A stretch of DNA of 64,000 nucleotides from Marchantia polymorpha subsp. ruderalis (GCA_037833965.1 AP031356.1:18002501-18066500); one strand, 5' to 3'; shown: positions 50,182-62,342, numbered from the stretch's first letter. The notes: a model not told the origin generated them from the sequence alone. A program made the numbers and translations.

Positions 50182-50229
50182 CTATCAAGATGGAGAGTTC
50201 ATTCGTTCGAGTTATAAGGGTTCGAAACC
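50182..50229 (+). ncRNA. Second tRNA-like A/B box pair
   Basis: CTATCAAGATGGAGAG (A-box-like) at 50182-50197 and GGTTCGAAACC (B-box, T-loop-like) at 50219-50229. Spacing suits an internal pol III promoter but is too short for a full anticodon arm. Possible SINE head. Weak. Confidence 0.2.
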
Positions 50230-51914
50230 GACCATACGACCATCCATTCCCGGCTTCAATTGCAGGAGTGAGTTCTTAGTTTGTTAGATTTCCATAGAAT
50301 CCAGAGCTATCTGACAATCTATCCGTGTTCAGACATCAAAGAGCAGGGTTCAACAGAAGTTCTACACGGTTGTGCGATCTAGAGTAAGGAGACGCTCCTT
50401 GCCTTTGAGATAGAACTTGACAAGATCTTCCAAGGTCGATCTCCAGGCCTTAGAGGCTAAGGCTGATGCGCTGAAGTTCAATACCTAGCACTCAATCAAT
50501 CGAACTTCGTGGGGGAATTGAGGCACATGGTCAACAATCCTGACTCCAGAGATATGCTATTCACTCTGCGAATCTAAGCTTGTCGCACGTTGCTGGGGGC
50601 AACGAACGCTCATTTCCGAAGGCATGCTCAGAAAAGGATTGGTTTAATATTCAAAATCGGAGATTGTGCTCCCCGAAAGACATTCAGATGTGTTCCATTG
50701 CTACTCAAGTTCGTTCAAGTTATATAGGCGCACTGTGCCGGAAGAACTTTGAAGCTCTCAGGAGCCAGAAGGACGACCCAGAAGGTTGAGCATGTACAAA
50801 AGGTCGGCTCGAACAAAAATAGCCTCAGTTTCTCCCCATTTTCTCTAGACTGGTCGTAAAAGCCCCACCCGGTTTCTGCTGTTTCCTGCTTTGGAAAACG
50901 CGAGGATCAAGCGTAATGATCTTGACGTCATAATCAACCAGGTCTCGGAGAGACTAACCATCTTCAGTAGCTTTGAGTCGGAACTTATTGATCTGGACAA
51001 TACCAGCGGAAACAACATGGAGATCCTGGAGCCTCAACTCAGTCAGGGTCTATGTCCAGTACGATTTGAAGACAATTCTTCGGAAGCTGTTTTTCTTCGA
51101 GGCCATGTACTTCTATCTGTACAACATTCACAAATGTCACCAGAACGAGGAAAAAGCTTCCACATCCTTTTTAAGGAATGTGTGAAGATATGACAAGTGA
51201 TCACGTCGAGCACTACTACAGCACTGACAGACACTTCGTCCAAGCTTGTCGGAAGACGGAATTGTCTTTGCTGATGGACTGTGGCAAGTATGGAACTGCG
51301 AACGAGCTCCGAGCTTCTCTTCACGAGTATATTTGAGAGAGACAAAGTCGACAAACGGACATCGCCGGTCAATCTGGTTCGAATCCATCCTGAATTACCT
51401 GACCCTCTGAACTTAACCTCTCCCCAATGACCTCGCAAACGCCTTCGAGGACAAACTAATAAGAGCCTTCGAGGACAAACTAATAAGAGCTTTCAGATTG
51501 CGAAAAGCAATTTAGAGCCAAGCAAGTCGCCAGTTGAAATAAGTTCAGCATTTCTGCATTCAGGCCCTGACCGACAGCAACAGCTTAGGATTCTGTTTCT
51601 GCCCCAGGAGCATATTCGCAGCGTCCAACTTGTGGACGGGATGGGGAGCCGTGTACGATTGGGAGATAGTGTAGATGCTCCACATTGGTGACGCGCACAG
51701 ATACACGCTGTCTAGCTCTCAGTCTGCTATTGATAAATTACCATAGGACCAGAATGGGAACTTTCGGCCTGCAGTCCATAAGCTGCGAAGCCTTCTCACG
51801 TTTACGATAGAAGTTTGGTTTCTGAACTTGGAACGCGGGGCCTGTGCGCGCGTAAATTGCAATGTATGCACTTTTCATGCTCCGGGTCATTGAATGCAAT
51901 AGGAAAACGAGTAC
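50230..51914. other. Unrecognised intermediate-GC stretch
   Basis: Several interrupted frames (for example 50891-51193 plus) with no family motif I can name. The GC content and broken frames suggest decayed transposon or gene sequence. A 24-bp tandem duplication lies at 51441-51488 (listed separately). Confidence 0.35.
51441..51488. repeat. 24-bp tandem duplication
   Basis: gccttcgaggacaaactaat plus aaga occurs twice in direct succession (51441-51464, 51465-51488), perfectly. In one plus frame it would encode AFEDKLIR twice. Confidence 0.9.
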
Positions 51915-53162
51915 CTTTCTCTTCCAGGCTTCATCTGGGTGTGATCGACGAGGTCAAGAGCAGGCAGCAGCCGGTTGCAGAACAACAGAAGGAAACCAAA
52001 GCCCACAACAGTGATCAACGCCAAATCGGCTGCTGTCAAAATACCCATTGGAGTTCCCACTAGAATAGACTGTGTCCACATAGCATTGGAAAATTTTGCC
52101 CAAAATCGACTCCATTTTGGCAGCTCGCTGGTCCTTTGCTCACTGCAGCAGTGTAAGCAACAGATAAAATTCTGAATATTTCATCATCGTGCAACAACAC
52201 TGGTATGAACCAGTGCCTGCAATCTGCGACTTCCGTAATACCTGCCCGCGGTCAGATATTCCCGGTAAAAGAGTAAATAGGTATTCTCTGATATGCATAA
52301 TTCTCAAATTCATATATGCAAGTGGGCAAAGAGTCGAAAGTTCCTACTGCGCTTGAGCTATCTTGGACAGTTGTAAAGAGTGAGGTGCATGCGCGTGGTG
52401 TTTCGAGATTTTTTTTCCTGTTCTATGCTTGTTTCCAAGAGTTTGGCAGTGAAGGAAAAAAGCTCTAAGTTTCAAACAATTTAAATATCTAACGTCGTCA
52501 AGAGGTAAGTCGTTTGAGCTATTCGACAAACGCACTTTCGTTAGCTTCACAACTGCCATCAGGCAGCCTGTTGTCCCACGGCCACCGACAGATTCCACAA
52601 CTGAAAACTTGGATACTGCAATCGATGTGGTCCAGGACAAAAGGGTTGCTTACCGCTCGGGATACTTTCGTAGAAGCTCCAAGTAAACGAGAGTAAGAAT
52701 CGCAAAGAGGAACACGGGCAGAGTGTACATGAGATAGTAGGGTCCTGCACGATTTCCATGAGACAATTGTGCATCAGTGGCGACTCTGAGGGGTCTGTCT
52801 TTCAAAATAGTACAACAATTCAAGAGAGCGGTCATACGGGAACAGCTGTTATGATGGTACTGCGCGTGCTTGAAAATAGTATTGCTTGCTGGAAGTGGTG
52901 CTAATCGCCCCACTAGGCCCAGTAGGTAATCTCACAAGCAAGCTGCAATTCTGCAATTCTGCAGCGGAGACTTTCAGGTGTCTTCCTGTCTGTCTCTCTT
53001 CTTCTTACCACTCAAGTTCAAGAAATCTGACCGAGTGTCCTTAATGGCTCCCGCCTTGTACTCCATTCCTGGCTCCGTGGGAAATATGAGTCATTCGATT
53101 GTCCAGAACAGAAGCAGTCCCCACAGGAGGAGGAGAACTGCAGTCTTGGCAAAGAACGCCAT
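51915..53162 (-). pseudogene. FRO-like ferric reductase, first three exons, stop in exon 1
   Basis: Exon 1 53009-53162, exon 2 52654-52744 and exon 3 51915-52142 join in frame with consensus splice sites. A split Gly codon joins exons 1 and 2 (LNLS-G-PYYLMYTLP) and a split Arg codon joins 2 and 3 (KYPE-R-EQRTSELPKW). The product starts with a signal-anchor helix (AVLLLLWGLLLFW), then FPTEPGMEYK, a helix after GPYYLMYTLPVFLFAIL, and a third after VGTPMGILTAADLALITVV. This matches the N-terminal layout of plant ferric-chelate reductases (the family's GPxY helix and the GPLGI...E segment). A TGA follows TIE in exon 1. Exon 3 ends at a donor-like AAG|GTACTC, but no heme-binding helices or FAD/NADPH domain are found in the next 1.5 kb. 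An intact protein would be about 700 residues, so this is a decayed 5' fragment of an iron or copper reductase gene. Confidence 0.65.
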
Positions 53163-54055
53163 GGCTGCCGGATGTCAGAAGCCAACTTCCTAGTACTGTC
53201 ACCGAATTTTTCGAGTCTAAATCTTCACGATGATGAGCTCACTAAGCCCTATTACTCCATTCCCCCGCCTCACGGCTCCTTTGTGAATCTTGCCAAATCT
53301 GCAGGCCTATACTGGTTGTAGGCAGATTGTGCTTGGCAGACTTGGACATTGGTATCTAAGCTTTACGTTGCTTTTGTAGGGCCATCTCCCGAATGACACC
53401 TTCTGACCTCTCCTCACGTGGGGATCGGCCAGACACTTTCCTACATTGAACAGAATAAGCCCGCATGCATCTTCGACAACAGTAGAGATGTAGCTTGCTG
53501 CCACCACCCGCTACAGACTCCAGATCTATGAGCGGTCGGTCAATCACCCAGCATAAATCCACATCTTTCTTCCCCAGATGAGATGTGCCGTCAAAACACC
53601 AGGCCAATTCTGCTTTCTGTTGCCATCATGCTTCTGTCAACGATTGCCAGGCCGAGGTTGCAATGTAGTACTCCCCTACCAGCGTTCGCGTTGTCAAAGC
53701 AATTTCTCGGATCTCATCTCAGTGTACTGCAAAAGTACGTCGATAGTAATGTAGCATTCGCCATGGAATCGGCAGAAGACGGCGGAAACTCTGTGAGCCC
53801 CGTTCGTACAGACTTGGCGCTTGTGCTCTGAGAGTGTGTCGTTTTGTGGTTGAGTATTCCAACAGGGTGGATCATTCTTGTCATCTTCCACTTTGATGCT
53901 AAATCAGGCCTCGTTGCTTTAATCTCTTGATTAACAGGTCAGCGGATTCCAGAGACAGCTGCTGCTCGCTTTCGCTGCAGGCTGCATTTTCAAAAGTATG
54001 CTCGTCGTTTGTTTGCACGCTCAAGCTCAATCATCAGTACACTTTACGGTACGAT
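53163..54055. other. Stretch without recognised genes
   Basis: Contains overlapping short frames on both strands (for example 53356-53607 minus and 53583-53831 plus). No motif, signal or splice pattern could be tied to a family. Confidence 0.4.
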
Positions 54056-54384
54056 CTCAAGTACTCGAAAAACAAAGGCTGCTGTTGGTGGCAACTTGCG
54101 TCGGGGCTTCGCAGTACGGTTCCAAATCATCGGATTCAGATTCAGCTTCAATCTGAGACTTGGCTTCTGAGGTTTGCAAAACGTCAACTCTTTGTCGGTG
54201 GAGAAGGGGTTCGCACTGTCTGCGCGTTCGATGTTTTCCGGGCTTTCCTGAAGGCTTTACTGCAGAGTTCTTTGGGGTGCCTGCGGTTGCCCACTCGGAG
54301 GAAGGATGTTGGGGATAGTGAGGATTTTTGAAACGACTGGCGATGCAGTTCCATCTCGGAGGACGTTTGCTGGACAGAGGGAGC
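54056..54384 (-). repeat. Dispersed repeat, inverted partner of 63687-64000
   Basis: On the minus strand it runs from ctctgtccagcaaacgtcct to the sequence near tttttcgag and is closely similar (roughly four bases in five by eye) to 63687-64000 on the plus strand. Shared blocks include gccagtcgtttcaaaaa, cagtgcgaaccccttct/ttt and aagttgccaccaacagcagc. One frame in this copy stays open (CEPLLHRQRVD) and is also open in the other copy (CEPLLDRQRVD), so the repeat may derive from a coding element. The family is unknown. Confidence 0.75.
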
Positions 54385-55919
54385 TCAGTGTCGGAAGGGC
54401 AGCTCTTCGCATGCCTCGCATGATCTTTAACAGCATCAGCAGCTCCGTTCTCCAAGTTGAGATGAGATGAAAAAACTGCTCCAATGAAGTGTGAATTTCT
54501 GAAAGTGAATCAGTTGGCTCCAGTGGGATGTTACTTCAGATTCATAGATTTTGGGTGACAATATACAAATTGGCTCAATTCTTCATCGAGCTTTGGGCAG
54601 AAGAAGGGTTAATCTAGTCTGCCTAGACTTCGAGTTCATGGCTCCACGGGCACCGCACATATTTGAAGATCTTGGTAATGGGCTGACTCTTGAAAATGCA
54701 TATTATACGAGTCATATTTGGATAATTCGTGTTACTTCTTCCTCAATTCGTTAGTGAGATTATAGTGAAATCTAGCTCACCCTTTAGTGGGTTAAGAGTT
54801 TAAACTTGAAACCTAAATTTCTAGAAATTTATTTGTTTATATAATGATATTTGGCTGTACTTTTCCAAATTATTGTTATCTGAAAAACTATGTTATCCAT
54901 CAATTATTGAATATTAGTGAAGATTTGTGTGAAATTATTTTTTATCAAAATTCTTATATTTATATAATTTTTAAAAATTAAAAATTAATGTTAGACGAGA
55001 TGCAAAGATTTAAATATTGTAAAATTTTGTTTATGTAAATGCCTTGATTGAAGCATTAATAAAAAGCTGAGTATGATTGGTTCAATCAAAACTAAGGTTA
55101 ATTAGAGTTGAATAAATTTAAATATAAGTTTATAAATTTATATCTAAATTTATCTAATGAAAAAATTAAAACCCTTATAGCATCTCTAAATGATTATATT
55201 TATTTCATCTTCTATCAAAATTCAAATTAAAAAACAATTTAATTATATAATATATTGATTAATCTCATTCAATAACAAAATCTTAAATCTTCATTGGATT
55301 AGTTATAAAGTATAATCCAGTGGAAAAATGAAATTCTAAAAGTTTGAAATTCTTCAATGACATGTGATCACCTCACGTAATGATGATTTTTTTTCTAAAA
55401 GGTCTATATAACACTAGAAATAAAAAATAAAGTTCATTTAAAAATGTAAATTCATTTTATACACGAGAAATATCAACAATGATTATATTCAACTCTTTAT
55501 AACATTTTTCAATAAATAAAAGGAAATAAAATCTCACCTCCACCGTAACCAAGACGGATAACTTTTACAAACATACATATTGTTGACGTGATATTCACAA
55601 CTAATACATTTAATCTTTACTTGACATATACACAGATTATTGACATGATGTTGTCAATGAACACATTTATTGTTTATTTATCAAATATATATATCATTTA
55701 CATGATAACTATGACTATTATATTTAAATATAATTTTAATTTCATTTTGAATAAACTATTTCTTAGTTTTAATTAATTAAAGATGGTTACAATCTAGGTG
55801 AATTAATCACATATTGTTATATTATATTTTCCATGAAAATTTCACATGTATTAAATATTTAAATCTCTCTTTTGAAAATGAATTAGTTACTCTCAAAGCT
55901 ATTGCGTCATACAAGGCAG
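54385..55919. other. AT-rich intergenic stretch
   Basis: From about 54780 onwards very AT-rich with only tiny frames. No gene, repeat pair or recognised element seen. Confidence 0.5.
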
Positions 55920-56554
55920 CTTTTGGCAGACCCTACTCATTGGACTTCTTTACCAGAACGTGAAACTTCATTAAAATTGCTAACAATGACAGTGACCTTC
56001 TTGCCCATGAGCTTGTGAAACTTTTCTTGTAGATCATGATCCGAAAAATGAACAATGTCATAACGATTAATTCCCGCTGCAACAGGGAGCTCTTAATCAG
56101 CTCCAGACTTGTTGCTTCCTCACAATAGCTTCTTTTTCTGGTTTGCTGACATAAAGTCTTGTACTCCGAGGTTTTTATTCACAAGATCTGCTGCTTTCTG
56201 TGCTGCGAACTTAAAGGATGTAAGATCATTTGCCACCTCTTCACGTAATGATCCTTGAAGGCTAGAATCAGTTGGCTCAGGATTCCACTTTGAACCTTTT
56301 GAGACTTTACTAACCATTACATTTTTTTCAAATCAGACGTGCTTTTTATCTTGGGACCTCTCTATGAGTCTCCCTTGCCTAAACTTCTATCTTTCTTGAC
56401 CTCTCCATCCTTTGAGCTAAAATTAGAATAGCTATCAAAATAAGTTCAATGAGAATCGGCTGCATCTCTTTCTTTTCTACGCGATCACATGATCAAGATA
56501 GAGACTTCTCTTTCTCTCAAGCTCCATCACTGAGACATCTTTCAATATCTTAAG
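55920..56554 (-). other. Unrecognised minus-strand remains next to the NOT2 pseudogene
   Basis: A 65-codon frame (56120-56317) and neighbouring open pieces (such as FSDHDLQEKFHKLMGKKV near 56000) are gene-like in composition, but I do not recognise a family. They may belong to a second retro-copy, or to the poorly conserved part of the neighbouring NOT2 copy. Confidence 0.3.
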
Positions 56555-57710
56555 ACTTCTCCTGAAAGGAACTGCCACCTCTGAAACTAGACAACGCTGT
56601 AAAATCTTCATTTTGGATGCTAAACTCTTGATTTTGTTGAACAATGATATTGACAGCAACATCTTGTTTTCTTAGGAGAGTTACAAGACCTTGCAGTCCT
56701 CCACCAGAAGTTTGCCGCGTGATCAATTGTGGAAAGTCTTTCATATCAAAAGCAACTCCATCATTCACTAGTCCTATAGTAGCAAGCTGTCCATTTGCTG
56801 AGGGTACTTGAATGCCGGACCCTGGAGATGATGAAAAATTGCTCCCAAGCAGTAAGACAGCTTGTGATGCTCTGCTGATCATAGCCAAAAGGTCGCCCGA
56901 TAGTATGTACGTTGATGAAGATATGTTAACTCCTTGCGGTAGCATAGGATTAACAAGGCGTCCAGGTCCTTGTGCACCAATCCCACCACTATTGCTAAGA
57001 GGTTCCATATTCACTCAAAACCCCTTCAAGCTAGTCACTCTTAGGCCACCACCCGCGATTAAACTTCTACTAAGGTTGCCATCACCAGTCAAACTAACAC
57101 CTACTCCAACTCCAAAGTTTTCAGCTGAACTGGCAATTTTTGGTCCAGCAATCCCCTTTTGAGAAGAAAAAACACCAAGACCTGCCATGGCTCTCCAATT
57201 ACTAAGAAATGCTGCAACTTGAGCTGCTCTAGGGCCAGAACCTCTAACCCCATTCATGCTATTGCTGAAATCATGATTTCCAACTACGGTAATACTTGCT
57301 TGACTGGTCCTTGCAGAATGTCCAAGAATGATTCCATGCAATAACTATGATAATCCAATCGGCAAATTATTGGTTCCAAACCGCCATACTAGTCATTCCA
57401 CAATGTCCATGAATGGTCCCATGCAATAATTGTGATAATACAATCGGCAGATTATTCGTTCCAAACCGCCCTGAAAATAAGCTTCCTGCTGGTTCGTACG
57501 GTCCTGTTGCAGAGCCACCCCCAACCTTGGATTTGGTACATTGCATTTGGTACTGATTGCAAGTTGTATGTGGCATTGTGCATGCCTTGTAATCCGTGGT
57601 GGAAAACCGGCAAATGATGCTGACTGTGCTGCGAAAGAATAGACAAAGGGTCTCGCAGAACTGTTAGAATCGAGCAAAGTTGACGCTGAGGTGTTAAGGA
57701 TAGACTCTTT
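56555..57710 (-). pseudogene. NOT2: NOT2/VIP2 (CCR4-NOT subunit 2) pseudogene, intronless
   Basis: The minus strand shows, in order, pieces typical of the plant NOT2/VIP2 N-terminal half: a start-like SILNTSASTLLDSNSSARPF, FHHGLQGMHN, AGSLFSGRFGTNNLPIVLSQ, ITVVGNHDFSNSMNGV, GLGVF...GIAGPKIASS, SLIAGGGL, and finally DFPQLITRQTSGGG and QQNQEFSIQNEDF. NOT2 is a scaffold subunit of the CCR4-NOT deadenylase complex. The pieces lie in at least three frames, so several indels are present, and there are stops. The conserved C-terminal NOT2/3/5 domain is absent. No introns interrupt the roughly 1.1 kb of homology, which suggests a processed (reverse-transcribed) copy, although no poly(A) tail or target duplication was identified. 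The motif QNQEFSIQNEDF is diagnostic for the family, so the assignment is firm; exact ends are approximate. Confidence 0.75.
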
Positions 57711-58649
57711 GACATTGGCATTTTGTTGGAACAAAAAGTACATGATGGAGTCTTACTCAAGCATCTAATTTGCATCTTGTATTTACAATCTTTACGATCG
57801 ATCATTCCAGAACATATGCTATCCCAGATGATACAGCAAAGACTAATGCTCTTGCTCTCTTCTTCGCACTTTCCCCATTCACAGCTAGCCAGATGTCACA
57901 AGCCTCCGCATTCTTCACTCACTCGTCCACTGACTTGAGCCATTCGTCTATTCAGCTCTCCGTCTGCTCTTCCGTTTGTCCACCATACCTAACCTCTCCT
58001 TAAACACTGAGCTCAACACAACCTTTTTCCCTCTCGACCCTTGCTGTTATCTCTTCCTCTTTACACCTCCATATCTCCGTTCTATTTACGACTCCTGGTC
58101 AAAGAGTGACTCTTAACCTTCAACTTTGCTTCTACTCCGATCTCTCTCTCGAGATTTCTTATTGGTTCGCAATTGAGTGATTTTTAGTTTCCTTAGCTCC
58201 AACTCTCCTCGATCTTCCATTGCTTCTCAAGTCTCTAGAAGGTCCAAATCGTCAACCTCAAAAAACTCAATGTTTGAATTCTCTAACTCAAACCTACGCT
58301 ACTAATCTTGACACTTCTTTGTCCTCTCTTACATGATACGCACCGCCATTAAAAGATCTATCTCATAACCACAACCATCAGATCCTCTACCAAAGTGAAA
58401 AATTGATCATCGGGAACCATGCCTCTTATCTTTAATCCATCCGACCCTTACACCTTCCGCAACATTCGCCCCTCTTCCTAGTCTTTCTTCACTCCACTTG
58501 TTCACATTCTATATTCAACTCACATGAATCAAAACTAAACCACTTCAAAGTTCACTGGTCAAAATCCAATTTTGACACTTGTAAATAACTATAATAACTA
58601 AATCTATTTTTTTCTAAAATTTTATAGTAATAAAAATACATGTGACTAT
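57711..58649. other. Pyrimidine-rich stretch without genes
   Basis: The plus strand is rich in C and T (for example 57850-58300, many ctctcc/cttcct runs), with only short frames. It could be the upstream flank of the minus-strand copy to its left. Nothing else is supported. Confidence 0.4.
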
Positions 58650-59280
58650 AATTTTAGGCTCACATCTTCTCTAGCAAAGTGACAATTCCAGCGTGCTGGA
58701 TGGTCATGGTGATCTTTTCATCTAAATTGATCGCAATGACCTTGTCGCACCAAGATGTAAACACACTATCAAGCAGAGTTGATGAGTTGACGTAGTTTGA
58801 ACGATATGTGTTTCAAAGAATGGAATCAGATTAAGATGCAGATTGTACAGCACGCCTTTCAAGCACACGCAAATCAGCTAATGAAGGTCTGGACTTTCTA
58901 GATGAATGCTTGCATTAGCAACTAGATAAAACGCCCAAATAGTTGGATTCATGAGGATATTGAAGATGATCGGCAAGGCAAGGGCAAGAAAAATACGCAC
59001 AACCTTACTCACCATGTGAGCGTTGAGTACGTTAAGTTTAGAATTTTTGATTGATGCACGATGTTGTTTGATCACCTCCTACATCTATTGAAATGACAAT
59101 CCAAGAAAAAAATGCTACATATCAAGGTTGAATCGGAGTTCTTGATTGTCACCATATGATCTATTTTTCTGCAGTTTGAACAACTTGATGACATTGATCT
59201 TAGTGATGGGTTGGAACACATTGTCTTCTTAGTTTTCATGTTGATGAAAAAATAAATTTTCCACAACAATATCGACAATT
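58650..59280 (-). mobile_element. hAT-like DNA transposon remnant (transposase core)
   Basis: Minus-strand pieces read DHMVTIKNSDSTL, then QHRASIKNSKLNVLNAHMV with FLALALPIIFNILMNPTIWAFY, then CLKGVLYNLHLNLIPFFETH, and finally DKVIAINLDEKITMTIQHAG. From memory this order resembles widespread hAT-like transposase proteins, in which WAF..AxDxSTH, a VLYNLHLxxIPFFxRHT block and an S/NxDGExTMTGRHAGVVTLLE block follow each other. Here DGEN is DEKI and TGRHAG is TIQHAG, and stops and frame changes separate the pieces, so the copy is dead. Terminal inverted repeats were not found, and the dimerisation domain that should follow is absent. Assignment to hAT is by motif memory, not by search. Confidence 0.5.
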
Positions 59281-59316
59281 GATCGAATGTTGTATGTATG
59301 AAATAATATTATTAGT

Positions 59317-59900
59317 TGTCAAGGAGTTAATCATGGTTAGGTTAGTTAATCTAACGGTAAACTCAAGATCACACTAAGCAAGCCAACAACACTAGAGACA
59401 CAGAAGACACATGTATAACGTGGTTCATCGTCAAGGGCTACGTCCACGGAGTAATACACTGGAGAAAGTTACTACTTCAAGTGAAAATGTCATCGTACCC
59501 GCAGAAGCATCACGGTATATATATCCAACCTAGACGATCAAACTCAACTATAAATAGCTACACATGAGGTTACTCTTTAACCTAAGTTGACCTTAACAGT
59601 TATGACTAAGTCTAGCTAGTTGTAACTAAGTTGACTAAGTTATAATTATATTTAGCTATAGTGTCTCTACTTGGTGGAATAATTAATGAAGTTCTAAAGT
59701 ATTTGAATGAGCATTTTTATTTTGTCTTGTACAAAAGTCTAGATTCTAAGAGAAAAAACTTTTGACTTCATGTTTAGTTTGATTGGTTTGACGAAGAAGT
59801 GAGAACTTCTTTGGTTAGACTAAGTCTTATGTTGACTTAGTGGCAAGTGGAGGTTCTAGAAGTTGAAAAGTCACGAATAACATGTCGCCACCTCAATCTA
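59317..59900 (-). mobile_element. LTR-like fossil, Copia type (approximate limits)
   Basis: Read on the minus strand, a TATATATA run near 59520 is followed by ccgtggacgtagcccttgac and then by gaaccacgt, and the segment ends ...ttgaca at 59317. A 'gtggacgta...gaaccacgt' block shortly before a CA end is common in plant Copia LTRs. No internal region or second LTR was found next to it, so it may be a solo LTR or an isolated end. It looks old. The upper limit is not fixed. Confidence 0.4.
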
Positions 59901-62342
59901 AAGATTAGTAAACATCTAGAAGGTTTAGGAGTTTAATGTCATGTTGTCACTTATTGAGATCTAGTCAAACTTACTATGATCAATCTTTGCAAAAGTAAAT
60001 TAAATAAAAATTATCATTTGTTACGATGATAAATTTTCAAATAATCTATATAGAAAATTAGTAAATCAACTCTCAAGCAAGTTTGGAGATTTCTTGTGTA
60101 GAAAGTTGTTTAATATGTGAAAGAGTGACGATTTTTAATATCTTGAAGTGTCGATGTGTGTATGAATTTGACTGATGAATTGAAAAAATGTGTTTGAATT
60201 ATGAATATGAGGAATAATTTTAGATTTTTTGAACCATGATGAACTACTGCAAAGCCATCTGAGTTAAACCTTAATGAGAGCCAACCCTGAGTTTGTAAAC
60301 CAAAAAATAACAAATTGAAGTGTGTAATTGTATGTGTCCAGATAACGATGAATGCCGGATAAATCTTTTTACTTGAAAAAACTTAACTTCTTTTCATGAG
60401 AGAGCAATAGATTATTGGTTCAATCCTCAGAATGCTAAGACTCATTGTGGTTGTCTAGGTTTTGTTATAGAACAAAAATTGAAACAGGTGTGCGAACTTG
60501 GTTTATTGACGCTTCACATTAGCACCTTTGCGCTTTTTGGGACCAATGCAGACGCAAAAATAGACATTGAACAGTCATGATGATGCCATCTATAGATCAC
60601 TGGATGGGTTGGGTACCAAATTCAATCACATGCTTGATCTAAAACGTCGTTCAACTCATTATGGTTTGCAAATGCTTTGTTTTCACTTGGGACTTTATGT
60701 TCAAGCTACAAAAAGATGTATATGATCAAAAAAATCATGCTACGAAAATTATATGTAAGTATACAATGAAAAAAATATATGAAATGTATGCAAGCTATGT
60801 TTTTTTACTTCTTCTCTTTTGAGCGCAACTTCCTTTTCACTATTGGGTTCGAACGACCAAAAACGTGGGCATCTATTTGCAACTTCATGTCAACTTAGAA
60901 GCACGCTCAGGTTCTGCGATCCGCAGATTACTAGCAAATTCAAGCGCTTGCACTCACGGGCTATCTTGAGCACGCATTACTATCCTAACTTACTTCTCTA
61001 TGTCTTCCTTTTGCTTGCGTGCGCAGTAATCCCCTATGGCCGTCTTTATAATGTACAAAATTTTAGCCACATTACTCACTCATTGGTGGCTTGGTCAGAA
61101 TAATCATTGCAATTTAAAATATGGCGTCTAAACATTAGTTAGTCACGGGCAGATTGATCAAATTAATTGTGGCAATTTAAAATATGGCGTCTAATAATAG
61201 AACGTCATATTTTAAGAGTTATGTGATAACATCCCATGATAGTTTAGACTCCAGTATCACTTTTGTTGATATTACTTGGATGAATAAGCTAAAATGCAAT
61301 TCAAGAGATGACAAGAAGAAAATTGTCAAAACTAGGTTGAAGTCATAGATTTCACACTAGCAAAAGAACTTACACAACTGTAACAATGTATATTAAAATT
61401 TGAATATTATGTGCATCTCATGCAATATTTAATCTAGTTATAGATGAGATGAATGTTTTTACAACAATACCCTCTGAATCTTTAGAGGAAAGAAGTGAAC
61501 TTGAAAATCAAAATGAAAATTTCAATAGTTCAAGAGAAAGTTCAATAGCTGGTAATTTGTAAATGGTTGAAATCATTGTATGGAAGGAAATTTCATAGGA
61601 CAAAGAGAATAATATTGAAAGTATGATTGCAAAAAAATGAAGAATAAAGTGATAACTTTTTATTCTTTTTGTTACAACTATGCTCAAATGAATTGATCTA
61701 TTTCCATAAAATTGCAAAATAACAAATTAAAAATGATGTACATATGGCTACATTGGTAGGAATTATGCATAGCAATGAGTTCATGTCATGTATAATGTTC
61801 TTGATGAAATCTTATCTCCACTTTATTTAAAGTGGAAACACAATGTCTTTGAAATAGTTAGAAGAAGTCATAAGAAAAGTGATATGAAGTCCAAGGCATG
61901 AGCTAGAGTCTAGTTGAAAACTTTGACGGCTAAGCAGAGTATAGAATTGTTCATGAGGTTGTGCAAAAAGACACATGACACCACAAGTGATTGAATTATC
62001 TTCATAAAACTGACTCTTTGTAACACAAATCTAAGCTAACAAGTCTAGTTTTCTATCGTAAAGAGCTTCAGGAAACTCTTTTTAGTACACTCTAATTAAA
62101 ATAATTCATCATAGTCATAATAACTAGAGCCAACCGCTTACAATCTCCATTTTTATGGACATTTTGAAATCTATGAAATTTTTATCAATATTATGTTTGC
62201 AAGACTTACTAGAACCCTTACGTAGTTAGCTCTATAAAATAGGGTTAGCTCAAACTTCAAATAGTAAACTCAGATATAGAAGAAAATTAGCTAAATATTT
62301 GGTCCACTCTACTTGTTATCTTTTATACCAAAGATGCATAAA
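59901..62342. other. AT-rich stretch with unclassified debris
   Basis: No gene recognised. A short sequence, caatttaaaatatggcgtct, occurs at about 61110 and again at about 61171, and the second copy also forms an imperfect inverted repeat with cgtcatattttaa at about 61202-61216. A 94-codon plus frame at 60819-61103 has no family features. Confidence 0.4.

Noticed and set aside
60819-61103. 94-codon plus frame as a gene
   Set aside because: No family features, no clear promoter, and surrounded by AT-rich debris.
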